Origin: JAJEAD01 sp964420925
Lineage (GTDB): Bacteria > Pseudomonadota > Gammaproteobacteria > HK1
DNA length: 23,259 bases
Direction of reading: 5' to 3'
NCBI GenBank assembly: GCA_964420925.1
Contig: CAYQVB010000161.1
Span: forward strand, 1 to 23,259
Positions 1 to 7,400 of this stretch are shown one piece after another. Position numbers and translations under genes: made by a program. Position 1 is the first letter of the stretch. Each line of letters opens with the position of its first letter. Below the pieces are notes generated by a model that had not been told where the DNA came from, ran no database searches, and saw only the letters and a program-made list of their open reading frames with translations.

Positions 1-1836
1 CAGGACGAGCCTGGGCTTCTCCGTCCTGAGCAGGCGGGGAAGCTCGCGGGTGTCGCCCGTCACGAGCGCCGCGTAGCCGGCGGAGACGAGCGCGTCGCGA
101 ACGAAGCGCAGCGTGTTCGGATCGTCGTCGACGACGAGGACGCGGGCAGGCTCGCGCCCGTTCCGGGCCGATCGAGAACTGCTCGTGGGGGTCTCGACCG
201 TACCGGGGTTGTCGAGTCCGTCCGCGACCGGCAACGTGAAGGTGAACCGTGAGCCCTGGCTGAGCCCCGGGCTCTGCGCCCAGATCCGCCCTCCGTGGGC
301 CTCGACGAGGCCCTTCGAGATAAGCAGGCCAAGACCGGACCCGCCGAGGAGCCCACGGCCCGCGTTCTGGACGGCGAGGGGGCTTCTCTTCTTGAAGAGG
401 TGCGGCAGCGCATCCGGGGCAATGCCCCTTCCCTCGTCCGCAACCGAGACCGCGACGTGAAGCTCATCCAGGACCGCGCTCACGTGGATGGGAGAGGAGA
501 CCGGGGAGTGCCTGGCGGCATTGGTGAGGAGGTTGGTGAGGACCTGGACGATGCGCCGGGCGTCGACCATCACCTGTGGGAGGTCCGGAGGCAGGTCGAT
601 CTGCACGCTCTGAGCGCTCCCTCCGCTCAGAAAGGTCCGCCTTGCCTGGTCCACGAGATCCGCGACGTGCGAAGGTCGAGGGTCCACCGAGAGCGTGCCG
701 GAGTCGATGCGCCCGGCGTCCAGCAGATCGCTGATGAGCCCCTGCATGCGGTCGACCTGCTCGTCGATGATCCGGAAGAACTCCCGGGTCTCCGCCGGAT
801 CGAAGCGAGGCGCCGTCCCGAGCGCCGTCGCCGCCGCACCCTTGACGGAGACGAGCGGGGCGCGAAGCTCGTGGCTCACCATCTGGAGGAACTCCGCACG
901 CTGGCGTTCGAGCTCTTCGAGGGGGGCGAGATCCTGCATGGTGACGACCATCGAGACGACCGCACCGTCCTCGGCGTGGATCGGGGTCGCGTTGAGGAGG
1001 GTGGTGATGCTTCGCCCGTCCGGCACGGAGAGCATGATCTCCTCGGCGCGCACGGTCTCGGCGTTTTGCAGCTCCTCGGCGAGCGGGAGCTCGTCGAGGC
1101 GGATCTCGCGCCCGTCGGCGCGCCGGCAGGCAAGGTTCTCGAGGAACTCATTGGGCGTCTGCCCGGGCTCCCAGAGGTTCTCCATCATGCGCTTCGCTTC
1201 GCGGTTGAGTGAGAGCAGTCTGCCGGTCGCGGCATCGAAGACCGCGACGCCGACGGGGGAGGTCTCGATGAGGGCCTCAAGGTCAGCCCGAGCGCGCTGT
1301 TCGGCACGGTAGGTGCGGGCGTTCGCGATGGTGGTCGCGGCCTGCGCGGCGAAGAGTGCGAGGACCTCCTCGTCTTCGACGTTGAAGGCCTCCCCGCCTT
1401 CCTTCTCGGCAAGGTAGAAGTTGCCGACATGCGCGCCTCGGTGGCGCATGGGCGTTCCCTGGAAGCTGCTCGACGGCAGGAGTGCGTCGCGAAATCCGAG
1501 CGAACGGACGTAGGCGAGGAAATCGGGGATGCGAAGTGGTCCCGGAAGGTCCCGGAAGTGCTGGAAGAGCCGTGGCCCGTCCGGCCACTCCGCGAGTCGC
1601 CGGTGCTCCTCGTCGCTGACGCCTGAAGTGATGAAGTTCTCGGGTCGGCCCGCGGTGTCGACGGTGGTGATGGCCCCGTAGCGGGCGCCGGTGAGTGCGC
1701 GGGCGCCTTCGACCACCTCGCGAAGGACGGTCTCGAGGTCGAGACTCTCGCTCATGCGAAGGATCGCGCCGGTCAGGGTGGAGATGCGCTCGCGAAGCGC
1801 CTCGACATCGTGCATTCGCTCTCCTGAGTTCGACAT
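1..1836 (-). CDS. Hybrid sensor histidine kinase (GAF-PAS-HisKA-HATPase-REC), 3' end outside window
   Basis: The reading frame is open from ATG at 1836-1834 to the window edge, giving 612 residues with no stop. A purine-rich GGAGAGAGG lies just upstream of this ATG and supports the start. Domains in order: a GAF-like sensor (about 12-165), a PAS-like domain (about 175-300), HisKA with the H-box MVSHELRAPL (phospho-accepting His322), HATPase_c with N, G1 (DEGRGIAP) and G2 (GSGLGL) boxes (about 420-540), and a receiver domain that begins at about 565 (RVLVVDDDP, acidic pocket Asp570-572). The phospho-acceptor Asp of the receiver would fall just beyond the window edge. No transmembrane segment is visible, so the protein is probably cytosolic and senses a small ligand, redox state or light through GAF/PAS. 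It is divergent from the Cupin_5 gene. The stimulus and output partner are unknown. Confidence 0.9.
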   Translation of the reverse strand, partial: MSNSGERMHDVEALRERISTLTGAILRMSESLDLETVLREVVEGARALTGARYGAITTVDTAGRPENFITSGVSDEEHRRLAEWPDGPRLFQHFRDLPGPLRIPDFLAYVRSLGFRDALLPSSSFQGTPMRHRGAHVGNFYLAEKEGGEAFNVEDEEVLALFAAQAATTIANARTYRAEQRARADLEALIETSPVGVAVFDAATGRLLSLNREAKRMMENLWEPGQTPNEFLENLACRRADGREIRLDELPLAEELQNAETVRAEEIMLSVPDGRSITTLLNATPIHAEDGAVVSMVVTMQDLAPLEELERQRAEFLQMVSHELRAPLVSVKGAAATALGTAPRFDPAETREFFRIIDEQVDRMQGLISDLLDAGRIDSGTLSVDPRPSHVADLVDQARRTFLSGGSAQSVQIDLPPDLPQVMVDARRIVQVLTNLLTNAARHSPVSSPIHVSAVLDELHVAVSVADEGRGIAPDALPHLFKKRSPLAVQNAGRGLLGGSGLGLLISKGLVEAHGGRIWAQSPGLSQGSRFTFTLPVADGLDNPGTVETPTSSSRSARNGREPARVLVVDDDPNTLRFVRDALVSAGYAALVTGDTRELPRLLRTEKPRLVL

Positions 1837-2092
1837 GGCACCTCTCTCCCCGGACCCGGAACAGGGGCCGAATTCCCCTTCCCGTTCGCCTCATCGTGCA
1901 TGTTCCAGGGCAGCAATCGGGCGAGGGGTGAAGCTTATCGCAAACCTGCATGCTCTAGTAATTCTCATAGGGCTTTTGTTCATGGATCTGGCATGCTTGT
2001 TGCCCACTACGCTTCGCGAGTTTCCCGAAGGCATTCCGGACCTTGACACTCCGGCATCACTTCCTACGCTCTGCGCAAGTGGAAAGCCTCCA
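1837..2092. promoter_or_regulatory. Divergent intergenic region between the kinase and the Cupin_5 gene
   Basis: This 256-bp gap separates two genes that point away from each other, so it should carry promoters for both. Its middle (about 1925-1995) is more AT-rich than its flanks, as expected for promoter DNA. I could not pick a convincing -35/-10 pair for either gene. Open frames that extend the Cupin_5 gene upstream through this gap (for example from ATG 1982) show no family similarity and are probably noncoding. Confidence 0.4.
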
Positions 2093-2512
2093 ATGAAAGC
2101 CGACGAAGTCATCGCGCGTTTCGGGCTGGCGCCACATCCCGAGGGCGGCCACTTTCGCGAGACCTATCGCGCCGTCGCCGAGGAAGGAGGTCGTGGACTG
2201 ATGACCGCGATCTACTATCTGCTGAAGGCCGGTGAGAGCTCCGCCTGGCACCGGGTCGACGCGGTGGAGATCTGGCACTACTACGCGGGCGCTCCGCTTC
2301 GGCTGCAAGTGTCGAGCGACGGCATTGCGATCACGACCCGGCGCCTGGGCGTGGCGGCGGATGCCGAGCCTCAGATCGTGGTGCCCGCCGATGCGTGGCA
2401 GAGTGCGCATTCGGAAGGTGACTGGACGCTGGTCGGCTGCACGGTGGCGCCGGCTTTCGAGTTTGCCGGGTTCGAGCTTGCTCCGCCCGACTGGAGCCCC
2501 GGCAAGGGATAG
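2093..2512 (+). CDS. Cupin_5 / DUF985 family protein
   Basis: This 139-residue protein matches the small cupin family known as DUF985 or Cupin_5. The family N-terminal signature is present (RFGLAPHPEGGHFRETYR, about residues 8-25), followed by a Ser-rich hairpin, the IWHYYAGAPLRL strand pair (about 61-72), and a C-terminal cupin half with a VPADAWQSA segment. The conserved Glu, His and Tyr residues lie in the small-molecule pocket of a beta-barrel. Proteins of this family have no firm biochemical role; the fold suggests sugar or metal binding. I chose ATG 2093 because family members begin only a few residues before this motif. The ribosome-binding site is weak. It converges on trxA, with a hairpin between them. 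Confidence 0.85.
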   Translation: MKADEVIARFGLAPHPEGGHFRETYRAVAEEGGRGLMTAIYYLLKAGESSAWHRVDAVEIWHYYAGAPLRLQVSSDGIAITTRRLGVAADAEPQIVVPADAWQSAHSEGDWTLVGCTVAPAFEFAGFELAPPDWSPGKG

Positions 2513-2525
2513 CATTCCGCCGTCG

Positions 2526-2547
2526 GGCGCTTCCGCCGCGAAGCGCC
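2526..2547. terminator. Hairpin between convergent Cupin_5 and trxA genes
   Basis: GGCGCTTC (2526-2533) pairs perfectly with GAAGCGCC (2540-2547) around a 6-nt loop. It sits between two converging stop codons, which is where a bidirectional terminator is expected. There is no clear U-tract on either side, so its efficiency is uncertain. Confidence 0.5.
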
Positions 2548-2615
2548 GAAGCGCTGGACCGTCAGGCGCCCGCGCCCGGGTATGGGCGTGGGAGCTTGAG
2601 CGGGCTGGCCGCCGC

Positions 2616-2942
2616 TCAGAGGTTGCTGTCGATGAAGGCCGAGAGCTGGGTCTTCGACACCGCCCCGACCTTGGTCGCTTCCACGCTGCCGTCCTTGAAC
2701 AGCATCAGAGTGGGGATGCCGCGAATGCCGTAGCGAGGGGGCGTGGCGTTGTTCTCGTCGATGTTCAGCTTTGCAACCTTGAGCCTCCCCGCGTATTCTT
2801 CCGCGATCTCGTCCACGATGGACGCAATCGCCTTGCAGGGGCCGCACCACTCCGCCCAGTAATCCACCAACACGGGCGCTTCGCAATTCAGCACCTCTTC
2901 TTCGAAAGTTTCGTCGCTAAGGTGCACGATATTGCTGGACAT
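2616..2942 (-). CDS. trxA: Thioredoxin
   Basis: This is a complete 108-residue thioredoxin, the usual size of TrxA. The redox motif WCGPCK places the reactive cysteines at Cys33 and Cys36. The buried Asp27, the cis-proline segment IRGIPTLM (Pro at about 77) and the Gly-rich C-terminal turn (KVGAVSKTQL) are all present. It is a cytosolic dithiol reductant that serves ribonucleotide reductase, methionine sulfoxide reductase and PAPS reductase, and is recycled by thioredoxin reductase. A third cysteine, Cys20, lies outside the active site. The gene is divergent from rhlB, an arrangement common in gammaproteobacteria. In E. coli rho lies downstream of trxA; here the downstream neighbour is the convergent Cupin_5 gene. 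Confidence 0.97.
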   Translation of the reverse strand: MSSNIVHLSDETFEEEVLNCEAPVLVDYWAEWCGPCKAIASIVDEIAEEYAGRLKVAKLNIDENNATPPRYGIRGIPTLMLFKDGSVEATKVGAVSKTQLSAFIDSNL

Positions 2943-2973
2943 GAAGCAGACCCGGCGCAGGAACCCGCGGCCA

Positions 2974-3002
2974 ATTTGAGCCTAAAGCTCGGCGCTTTGC
3001 AA
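2974..3002 (-). promoter_or_regulatory. Candidate sigma70 promoter for trxA
   Basis: Read on the minus strand, TTGCAA (3002-2997) is followed after exactly 17 bp by TCAAAT (2979-2974). Each hexamer matches four of six consensus bases. The predicted start near 2967 leaves a leader of about 25 nt before the trxA ATG. This is a pattern match only. Confidence 0.45.
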
Positions 3003-3084
3003 GCCCGAGGGCGCCTTCCCGGGTCCGGCGGAGCGCCCGGTCGGAGTATCTCCAAGAAGAAGAAACTTGATAAAAAGCAATAAC

Positions 3085-4347
3085 ATGAATGAAAGAATCC
3101 ACACCGACGTGCCCTTCGACACGCTCGGACTCGAGCCGGCGCTGCTCCAGGGGGTCGAAGAGGCGGGATTCGAATTCTGCACTCCCATCCAGGCCGGCTC
3201 CCTGCCCATTGCGCTCGACGGGCGCGATGTCGAAGGCCAGGCGCAGACCGGCACCGGCAAGACCGCCGCCTTCCTCCTCGCGACCATGAATCGCCTGCTG
3301 CGCCGGCCTCCGCGCGAAGACCACCGCGACGGCAATCCGAGAGCCCTGATTGTCGCGCCGACGCGCGAGCTGGCGGTGCAGATCCACCGCGATGCCGAGG
3401 TGCTGGGCCGTTACACGGGATTCCGCCTGATGGTGGTGTTCGGCGGCACCGGCTACGAAGAGCAGAGGCGCCGGTTGCGGGAAGGAGTGGATGTTCTCGT
3501 CGGGACTCCCGGCCGACTGATTGACTACTACAAGCAGAGAATCTATGACCTGCGCGGCATTCAGGTCGCGGTGATCGACGAAGCGGATCGCATGTTCGAC
3601 CTCGGCTTCATTCGCGATGTGCGCTACCTGCTGCGCCGGATGCCGCCCGCGGACCGCCGGCTGAATCTGCTCTTCTCCGCCACGCTCTCCCATCGCGTCT
3701 CCGAGCTCGCCTATGAGCACATGAACGCCCCGACCGTGGTCAACGCCAATCCGGAACGTGTCACGGTGTCACGGGTTTCCCAGAAGCTCTTCCACGTTTC
3801 GAAGGAGGAAAAGATCCCGTTGCTCTTCGGCTTGCTCGAGGATCGGGAGGTCACGCGCACTCTCGTGTTCACCAACACCAAGCGAAGCGCCGAGCTGGTG
3901 GAGCGCTGGCTCGCAGCCAATGGCATTCGGGCGGGGATGCTGACCGGCGACGTGCCGCAGAGGCGGCGCCTCGCGCTGCTCGAAGACTTCAAACGGGGCG
4001 CGCTGCCCATTCTCGTGGCCACCGACGTCGCGTCGCGCGGGCTGCACATCCCCGACGTGAGCCACGTCTTCAACTTCGATCTGCCCCAGGATCCGGAGGA
4101 CTACGTGCACCGGGTGGGCCGCACCGCCCGGGTGGGAGCGGAGGGCGACGCGGTGAGCTTTGCGTGCGAGGAGTTCGTGTACTCTCTCGGCGCGATCGAG
4201 GAGTTCATCGGAGAGAAGATTCCGACGTCCACGGTGAGCGATGACCTGCTCGTCCACCCCAGGCCTCCGAGTCGTGGGGTCAGGCGGCGCGCCGGCGGGG
4301 CTCGTCGCCACCGGCAGCGGTCGCGCACGCACGCGTCCGGCGCGTGA
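3085..4347 (+). CDS. rhlB: DEAD-box ATP-dependent RNA helicase RhlB
   Basis: The 420-residue protein carries the DEAD-box motif set in order: Q motif (FEFCTPIQA), motif I AQTGTGKT (53-60), motif Ia PTRELA, motif Ib TPGRL, motif II DEAD (165-168), motif III SAT (198-200), motif IV LVFTNTK, motif V VATDVASRGL, and motif VI HRVGRTAR (342-349). The N-terminal stretch and FCTPIQA match RhlB closely. RhlB unwinds RNA for the RNase E degradosome. A short basic tail (about 395-420) fits RNA binding. I chose ATG 3085 because RhlB proteins begin there; an in-frame TTG at 3067 is possible. The stop overlaps a GTG that could start the next gene, which suggests translational coupling. Confidence 0.92.
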   Translation: MNERIHTDVPFDTLGLEPALLQGVEEAGFEFCTPIQAGSLPIALDGRDVEGQAQTGTGKTAAFLLATMNRLLRRPPREDHRDGNPRALIVAPTRELAVQIHRDAEVLGRYTGFRLMVVFGGTGYEEQRRRLREGVDVLVGTPGRLIDYYKQRIYDLRGIQVAVIDEADRMFDLGFIRDVRYLLRRMPPADRRLNLLFSATLSHRVSELAYEHMNAPTVVNANPERVTVSRVSQKLFHVSKEEKIPLLFGLLEDREVTRTLVFTNTKRSAELVERWLAANGIRAGMLTGDVPQRRRLALLEDFKRGALPILVATDVASRGLHIPDVSHVFNFDLPQDPEDYVHRVGRTARVGAEGDAVSFACEEFVYSLGAIEEFIGEKIPTSTVSDDLLVHPRPPSRGVRRRAGGARRHRQRSRTHASGA

Positions 4348-4367
4348 ACAAGAAGAGGCGCACACCG

Positions 4368-4610
4368 ATGACGGCCTTCGATCTCGAACGCGGGCGGAGC
4401 GGGACGCCTGGTGCCCAGCCGCTCCTCGGCGATCCCGGGAGCGGTCCGCACTCCGGGGGGCCCGACCTGGCGAGGCGGCGCGCGCTCGTGCTGCTGCCCG
4501 CTGTTCTCGTCCTCGGGGGGTGCGGTCAGAAGGGCGCTCTGTTTCTTCCGGCCGACGACGAGGAAAGCGAAGAGGCCCGCTTGATCCCGACTCCCGTTTC
4601 GGGCGCCTGA
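4368..4610 (+). CDS. lptM: LptM-like small lipoprotein
   Basis: The gene encodes a short lipoprotein with a hydrophobic segment (RALVLLPAVLVLGGC) that ends in a lipobox. The lipidated Cys is residue 52 counted from ATG 4368. It is followed by the family signature CGQKGALFLP, close to the CGQKGPLYLP of LptM (formerly YifL). In E. coli LptM is an outer-membrane lipoprotein that assists oxidative maturation of the LPS translocon LptD. Location immediately upstream of lysA is the usual gammaproteobacterial order. ATG 4368 has an AAGAAGAGG Shine-Dalgarno; GTG 4344, overlapping the rhlB stop, would add eight residues. Either start leaves an unusually long segment of over 30 residues before the hydrophobic core, so a later non-ATG start (for example the CTG before GCGAGGCGG) is possible. 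Confidence 0.75.
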   Translation: MTAFDLERGRSGTPGAQPLLGDPGSGPHSGGPDLARRRALVLLPAVLVLGGCGQKGALFLPADDEESEEARLIPTPVSGA

Positions 4611-4641
4611 TCCGGATTCGCGCGACCCCGGGCCGACCCCG

Positions 4642-5934
4642 TTGGCGACTCCAGGACCGGCGCCCTCCGCAGTGCCATCCGGCGAGCCGGTCGACTGCTT
4701 CCGTTATCGGGCGGGTGTGCTCCACGCGGAAGGCGTTTCGCTGCACGACCTCGCAAGGCGATTCGGCACGCCCTGCTACGTCTACTCGCGGGCCGGCCTC
4801 GAGGCACGCTGGAAAGCCTTCGACCGTGCCTTCGCCGCGCATCCGCACCTGGTCTGTTTTGCGGTGAAGGCGAACGGGAACCTCGCGGTGCTCGACACCT
4901 TTGCCCGCCTCGGGTCCGGCTTCGACATCGTGTCGGGTGGGGAGCTCGCCCGCGTTCAAGCATCGGGAGGATGCGCCGGGCGGGTGATTTTCTCCGGCTG
5001 CGGCAAGTCGCGGGAGGAGCTTCGCGCCGCGCTGGAAGCGGGAATCATGTGTTTCAACGTCGAATCGCTCGCCGAGCTCGAGCGACTCGCGGAGATTGCA
5101 GCGATTCTCGGCCGGCGCGCGCCGGTGTCTCTGCGCGTGAATCCCGACATCGATGCGCGGACCCATCCCTACATCGCTACCGGCCTGAAGGAGAACAAGT
5201 TCGGCATACCGATCGACGAGGCGCGCGAACTGGTCCGCAAAGCGGGAGGTCTTCCCGGCGTCGACGTGGTGGGCGTCGGCGCGCACATCGGCTCTCAGCA
5301 GACTTCCGCCGGGCCTTTCCGGGAGGTGGTCGAGGCACTGCTCGGCCTCGCCGATGTCCTGCGCGAGGACGGTGTGGATCTTCGCTACATCAATGCGGGC
5401 GGCGGTATGGGCGTGCGCTACCGGGACGAAGCGGCGCCCGAGCCCTCGGCATTCGCGACGGCGGTCGGCGACCGGGCGGCCGCGCGAGGCCTTCGCCTCA
5501 TCATCGAGCCGGGCCGGGCGCTCGTCGCGGGGTCGGGAGTACTGCTCACCACAGTGGAGTACCGGAAGCGAAACGGGGATCGGGACTTCGCGATCACCGA
5601 TGCGGCGATGAACGACCTGCTGCGGCCCGCTCTCTATGATGCGTGGCACGATGTCGTGTGCGTCGACCGGAAGGCCCCCACGAGCTCGCTTCTCGACGTG
5701 GTCGGACCGGTATGCGAATCCGCGGACTTCCTCGCGCGGGATCGGCGGCTCGACGTGGCACCCGGCGATCTGCTGGCGGTGCACAACGCCGGGGCCTACG
5801 CGTTCGTGATGAGCTCCAACTACAATGCCCGCCCGCGTGCCGCGGAAGTGATGGTCGACGGCGAGCGTGCCCACCTCGTGCGCGCCCGGGAAAGCGTGGA
5901 GGGCCTCTTCGCCTCGGAGTCGCGCCTGCCGTGA
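4642..5934 (+). CDS. lysA: Diaminopimelate decarboxylase
   Basis: This roughly 430-residue fold-type III PLP enzyme converts meso-diaminopimelate to L-lysine and CO2, the last step of lysine synthesis. Visible signatures are the PLP-lysine motif FAVKANGN (Lys76), the SGGEL segment, RVNPDID, HIGSQ (His215), the NAGGGMG phosphate loop, EPGRALV (Glu289) and the C-terminal NAGAYAF...SNYN active-site stretch. The usual LysA N-terminal pattern YRAGVLHAEGVSL occurs at 22-34. The start is uncertain: TTG 4642 gives 430 residues and GTG 4672 gives 420. Neither has a strong ribosome-binding site, and both lie close behind the LptM-like gene, so coupled expression is likely. dapF, often next downstream in gammaproteobacteria, is absent here. 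Confidence 0.95.
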   Translation: MATPGPAPSAVPSGEPVDCFRYRAGVLHAEGVSLHDLARRFGTPCYVYSRAGLEARWKAFDRAFAAHPHLVCFAVKANGNLAVLDTFARLGSGFDIVSGGELARVQASGGCAGRVIFSGCGKSREELRAALEAGIMCFNVESLAELERLAEIAAILGRRAPVSLRVNPDIDARTHPYIATGLKENKFGIPIDEARELVRKAGGLPGVDVVGVGAHIGSQQTSAGPFREVVEALLGLADVLREDGVDLRYINAGGGMGVRYRDEAAPEPSAFATAVGDRAAARGLRLIIEPGRALVAGSGVLLTTVEYRKRNGDRDFAITDAAMNDLLRPALYDAWHDVVCVDRKAPTSSLLDVVGPVCESADFLARDRRLDVAPGDLLAVHNAGAYAFVMSSNYNARPRAAEVMVDGERAHLVRARESVEGLFASESRLP

Positions 5935-5960
5935 CGCCCGGTGCTCCACTCGGGCAAGGT

Positions 5961-5966
5961 TAGAAT
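5961..5966 (+). promoter_or_regulatory. Possible -10 element before the PP-loop gene
   Basis: TAGAAT lies 7 nt before the chosen ATG at 5974 and matches five of six bases of TATAAT. No convincing -35 hexamer is visible. If used, transcription would start at or next to the ATG, giving a leaderless message. It may be coincidental inside a cotranscribed block. Confidence 0.25.
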
Positions 5967-5973
5967 AGAGCCC

Positions 5974-7017
5974 ATGCTCCACTCGCCCAAAGCGGTTGCC
6001 CTCATTTCGGGAGGGCTCGACTCGATGCTCGCCGCCCGCGTCGTTCTCGAGCAGGGGGTGCACGTCGAGGGCCTGAACTTCTTCACCGGGTTCTGCGTGG
6101 AAGGTCACACCCATGCAGTCCGCAAGCGCGACCGGACGAGGCCCAAGCGCAACAACGCGCTGTGGGTAGCGGAGACGCTGGGGATCAAGTTGCATTTCAT
6201 CGATGTCGTCGAGCCCTACAAGGAGGTCGTGCTCAATCCGCGCCACGGCTACGGCGCGCACCTCAACCCCTGCCTCGACTGCAAGTCCTTCATGGTGGGC
6301 AGAGCCTTCGAGTGGATGCAGCCGAGGGGCTTCGATTTCGTGGTTACCGGCGAAGTGATAGGACAGCGCCCCAAGTCCCAGCGTCGCGATACGATGCCGG
6401 TGGTTGCGCGCGAATCGGGCGCGGGCGAGCGCCTCCTGCGCCCCCTGTGTGCGAAGCACCTCCCGCCGACCCTGCCCGAGCGCGAAGGCTGGGTGGACCG
6501 GGAGGCCCTGTACGACTTCCACGGGCGCTCACGCAAGCCTCAGATCGCGCTGGCGGAGCGATTCGGCATCGAAGACTACGCGCAACCCGCCGGCGGCTGC
6601 TGTTTTCTCACCAATGCCCACTACTCCGCCAAGCTCGAGGACCTGTGGAAATCCCGCGGCGCCCGGGACTACGAGCTCGACGACATCATGTTGCTCAAGG
6701 TGGGCCGGCACCTGCGCCCGCGCCCGCATTTCAAGATCGTGATCGCCCGCGAGGAGGGCGAGAATCGCTTCCTGCGCGGGTACCGCTACCGCTTCACTCA
6801 CCTGCACCCCGTGAGCCACGAAGGACCGCTCGCGATGCTGGACGGCAGGGCGGATGGCGACGACCTCCTGCTCGCCGCCCGTCTCGTCGCACGATTCAGT
6901 CAGGGTCGCGACGCGGAGCGGGTGGAGGTGGAAATCGGCGTGAAGGGGCGTGCAGCGGAGGTGGTGACGGTGGCGCCGCTGCCGCCTTCGGAGATCCCCG
7001 CCGACTGGTACATCTGA
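5974..7017 (+). CDS. PP-loop ATP-pyrophosphatase, MnmA/ThiI-like tRNA-thiolation family
   Basis: This 347-residue protein opens with a PP-loop (SGGLDS, about residues 12-17), the ATP-adenylating signature of tRNA thiolases such as MnmA, ThiI and TtuA. Further conserved pieces are FCVEGH (Cys41), NPCLDCKSFM (Cys100 and Cys103), TGEVIGQRPKSQRRDTM, LRPLCAK, LPPTLPEREGWVDR and AGGCCFLT (Cys209, Cys210). These match proteins often annotated as tRNA (5-methylaminomethyl-2-thiouridylate) methyltransferase, a name inherited from MnmA. The C-terminal part (about 220-347) is a separate domain, possibly of the NFACT RNA-binding type. Its stop overlaps the start of a TusA-like sulfur carrier (TGATG), so sulfur transfer to tRNA is the likely role. 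The exact nucleotide modified is unknown. The cysteines could ligate an Fe-S cluster, but that is inference. ATG 5974 was preferred over GTG 5941 because family members begin a few residues before KAVALISGG. Confidence 0.8.
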   Translation: MLHSPKAVALISGGLDSMLAARVVLEQGVHVEGLNFFTGFCVEGHTHAVRKRDRTRPKRNNALWVAETLGIKLHFIDVVEPYKEVVLNPRHGYGAHLNPCLDCKSFMVGRAFEWMQPRGFDFVVTGEVIGQRPKSQRRDTMPVVARESGAGERLLRPLCAKHLPPTLPEREGWVDREALYDFHGRSRKPQIALAERFGIEDYAQPAGGCCFLTNAHYSAKLEDLWKSRGARDYELDDIMLLKVGRHLRPRPHFKIVIAREEGENRFLRGYRYRFTHLHPVSHEGPLAMLDGRADGDDLLLAARLVARFSQGRDAERVEVEIGVKGRAAEVVTVAPLPPSEIPADWYI

Positions 7018-7283
7018 TGGTGGGAACGGAGTCGGAGCTTCCGTCGGCCGGCGTTCAAGTCCTCGACGCACGCGGCCTGCTCTGTCCGCTCCCGGTCATT
7101 CGCACCCAGGACCGCGTTGCCTCCCTCGAGCCCGGAGACCGGCTTCGCGTGCGCTGCACCGACCCGGGCACCGAGAGCGACATTCCCACCTGGTGCCGCA
7201 TCAACGGCCACCGCGTCGTCGGCATCGAGCGGGCCGAGGACGAGATCGCGATAGTCCTCGAGGTGGGCGGAGGCGCCGTCTAG
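7017..7283 (+). CDS. TusA/SirA-family sulfur carrier protein
   Basis: This 88-residue protein has the TusA core: LDARGLLCPLPVIRTQ with the conserved CPxP motif, whose Cys carries the persulfide, then a GDRLRVRCTDPG strand-turn and an IPTWCRINGH helix. TusA proteins pass sulfur from cysteine desulfurase to acceptors in tRNA 2-thiolation, molybdenum cofactor synthesis or dissimilatory sulfur oxidation. Here the ATG overlaps the stop of the PP-loop gene, so the two are very probably co-translated and the PP-loop enzyme is the natural partner. A second Cys in TDPGTESDIPTWC is also seen in some family members. No other tus or dsr genes are in the window. Confidence 0.88.
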   Translation: MVGTESELPSAGVQVLDARGLLCPLPVIRTQDRVASLEPGDRLRVRCTDPGTESDIPTWCRINGHRVVGIERAEDEIAIVLEVGGGAV

Positions 7284-7400
7284 TGCCCGCGGATGCGGGC
7301 CGGCGCAGCCAGGATGCGCGGCCCGGCATCAATGATGGGCGCCGCGTGCATTCCCGGATCGGGCGGCGGCTGCGGATTCCGTGCTCTTCGACGAGCTGAG

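Noticed and set aside
295..1212. Long plus-strand open frame of 305 codons
   Set aside because: It is antisense to the histidine kinase, whose domains are clear. High GC content keeps opposite frames open, and the translated sequence has no recognisable motif.
1982..2092. Upstream start of the Cupin_5 gene at ATG 1982
   Set aside because: The extra residues do not resemble the family, which begins just before the RFGLAPHPEGG motif.
3769..6522. Minus-strand open frame of 917 codons
   Set aside because: Antisense to rhlB, the LptM-like gene, lysA and the PP-loop gene, all well supported.
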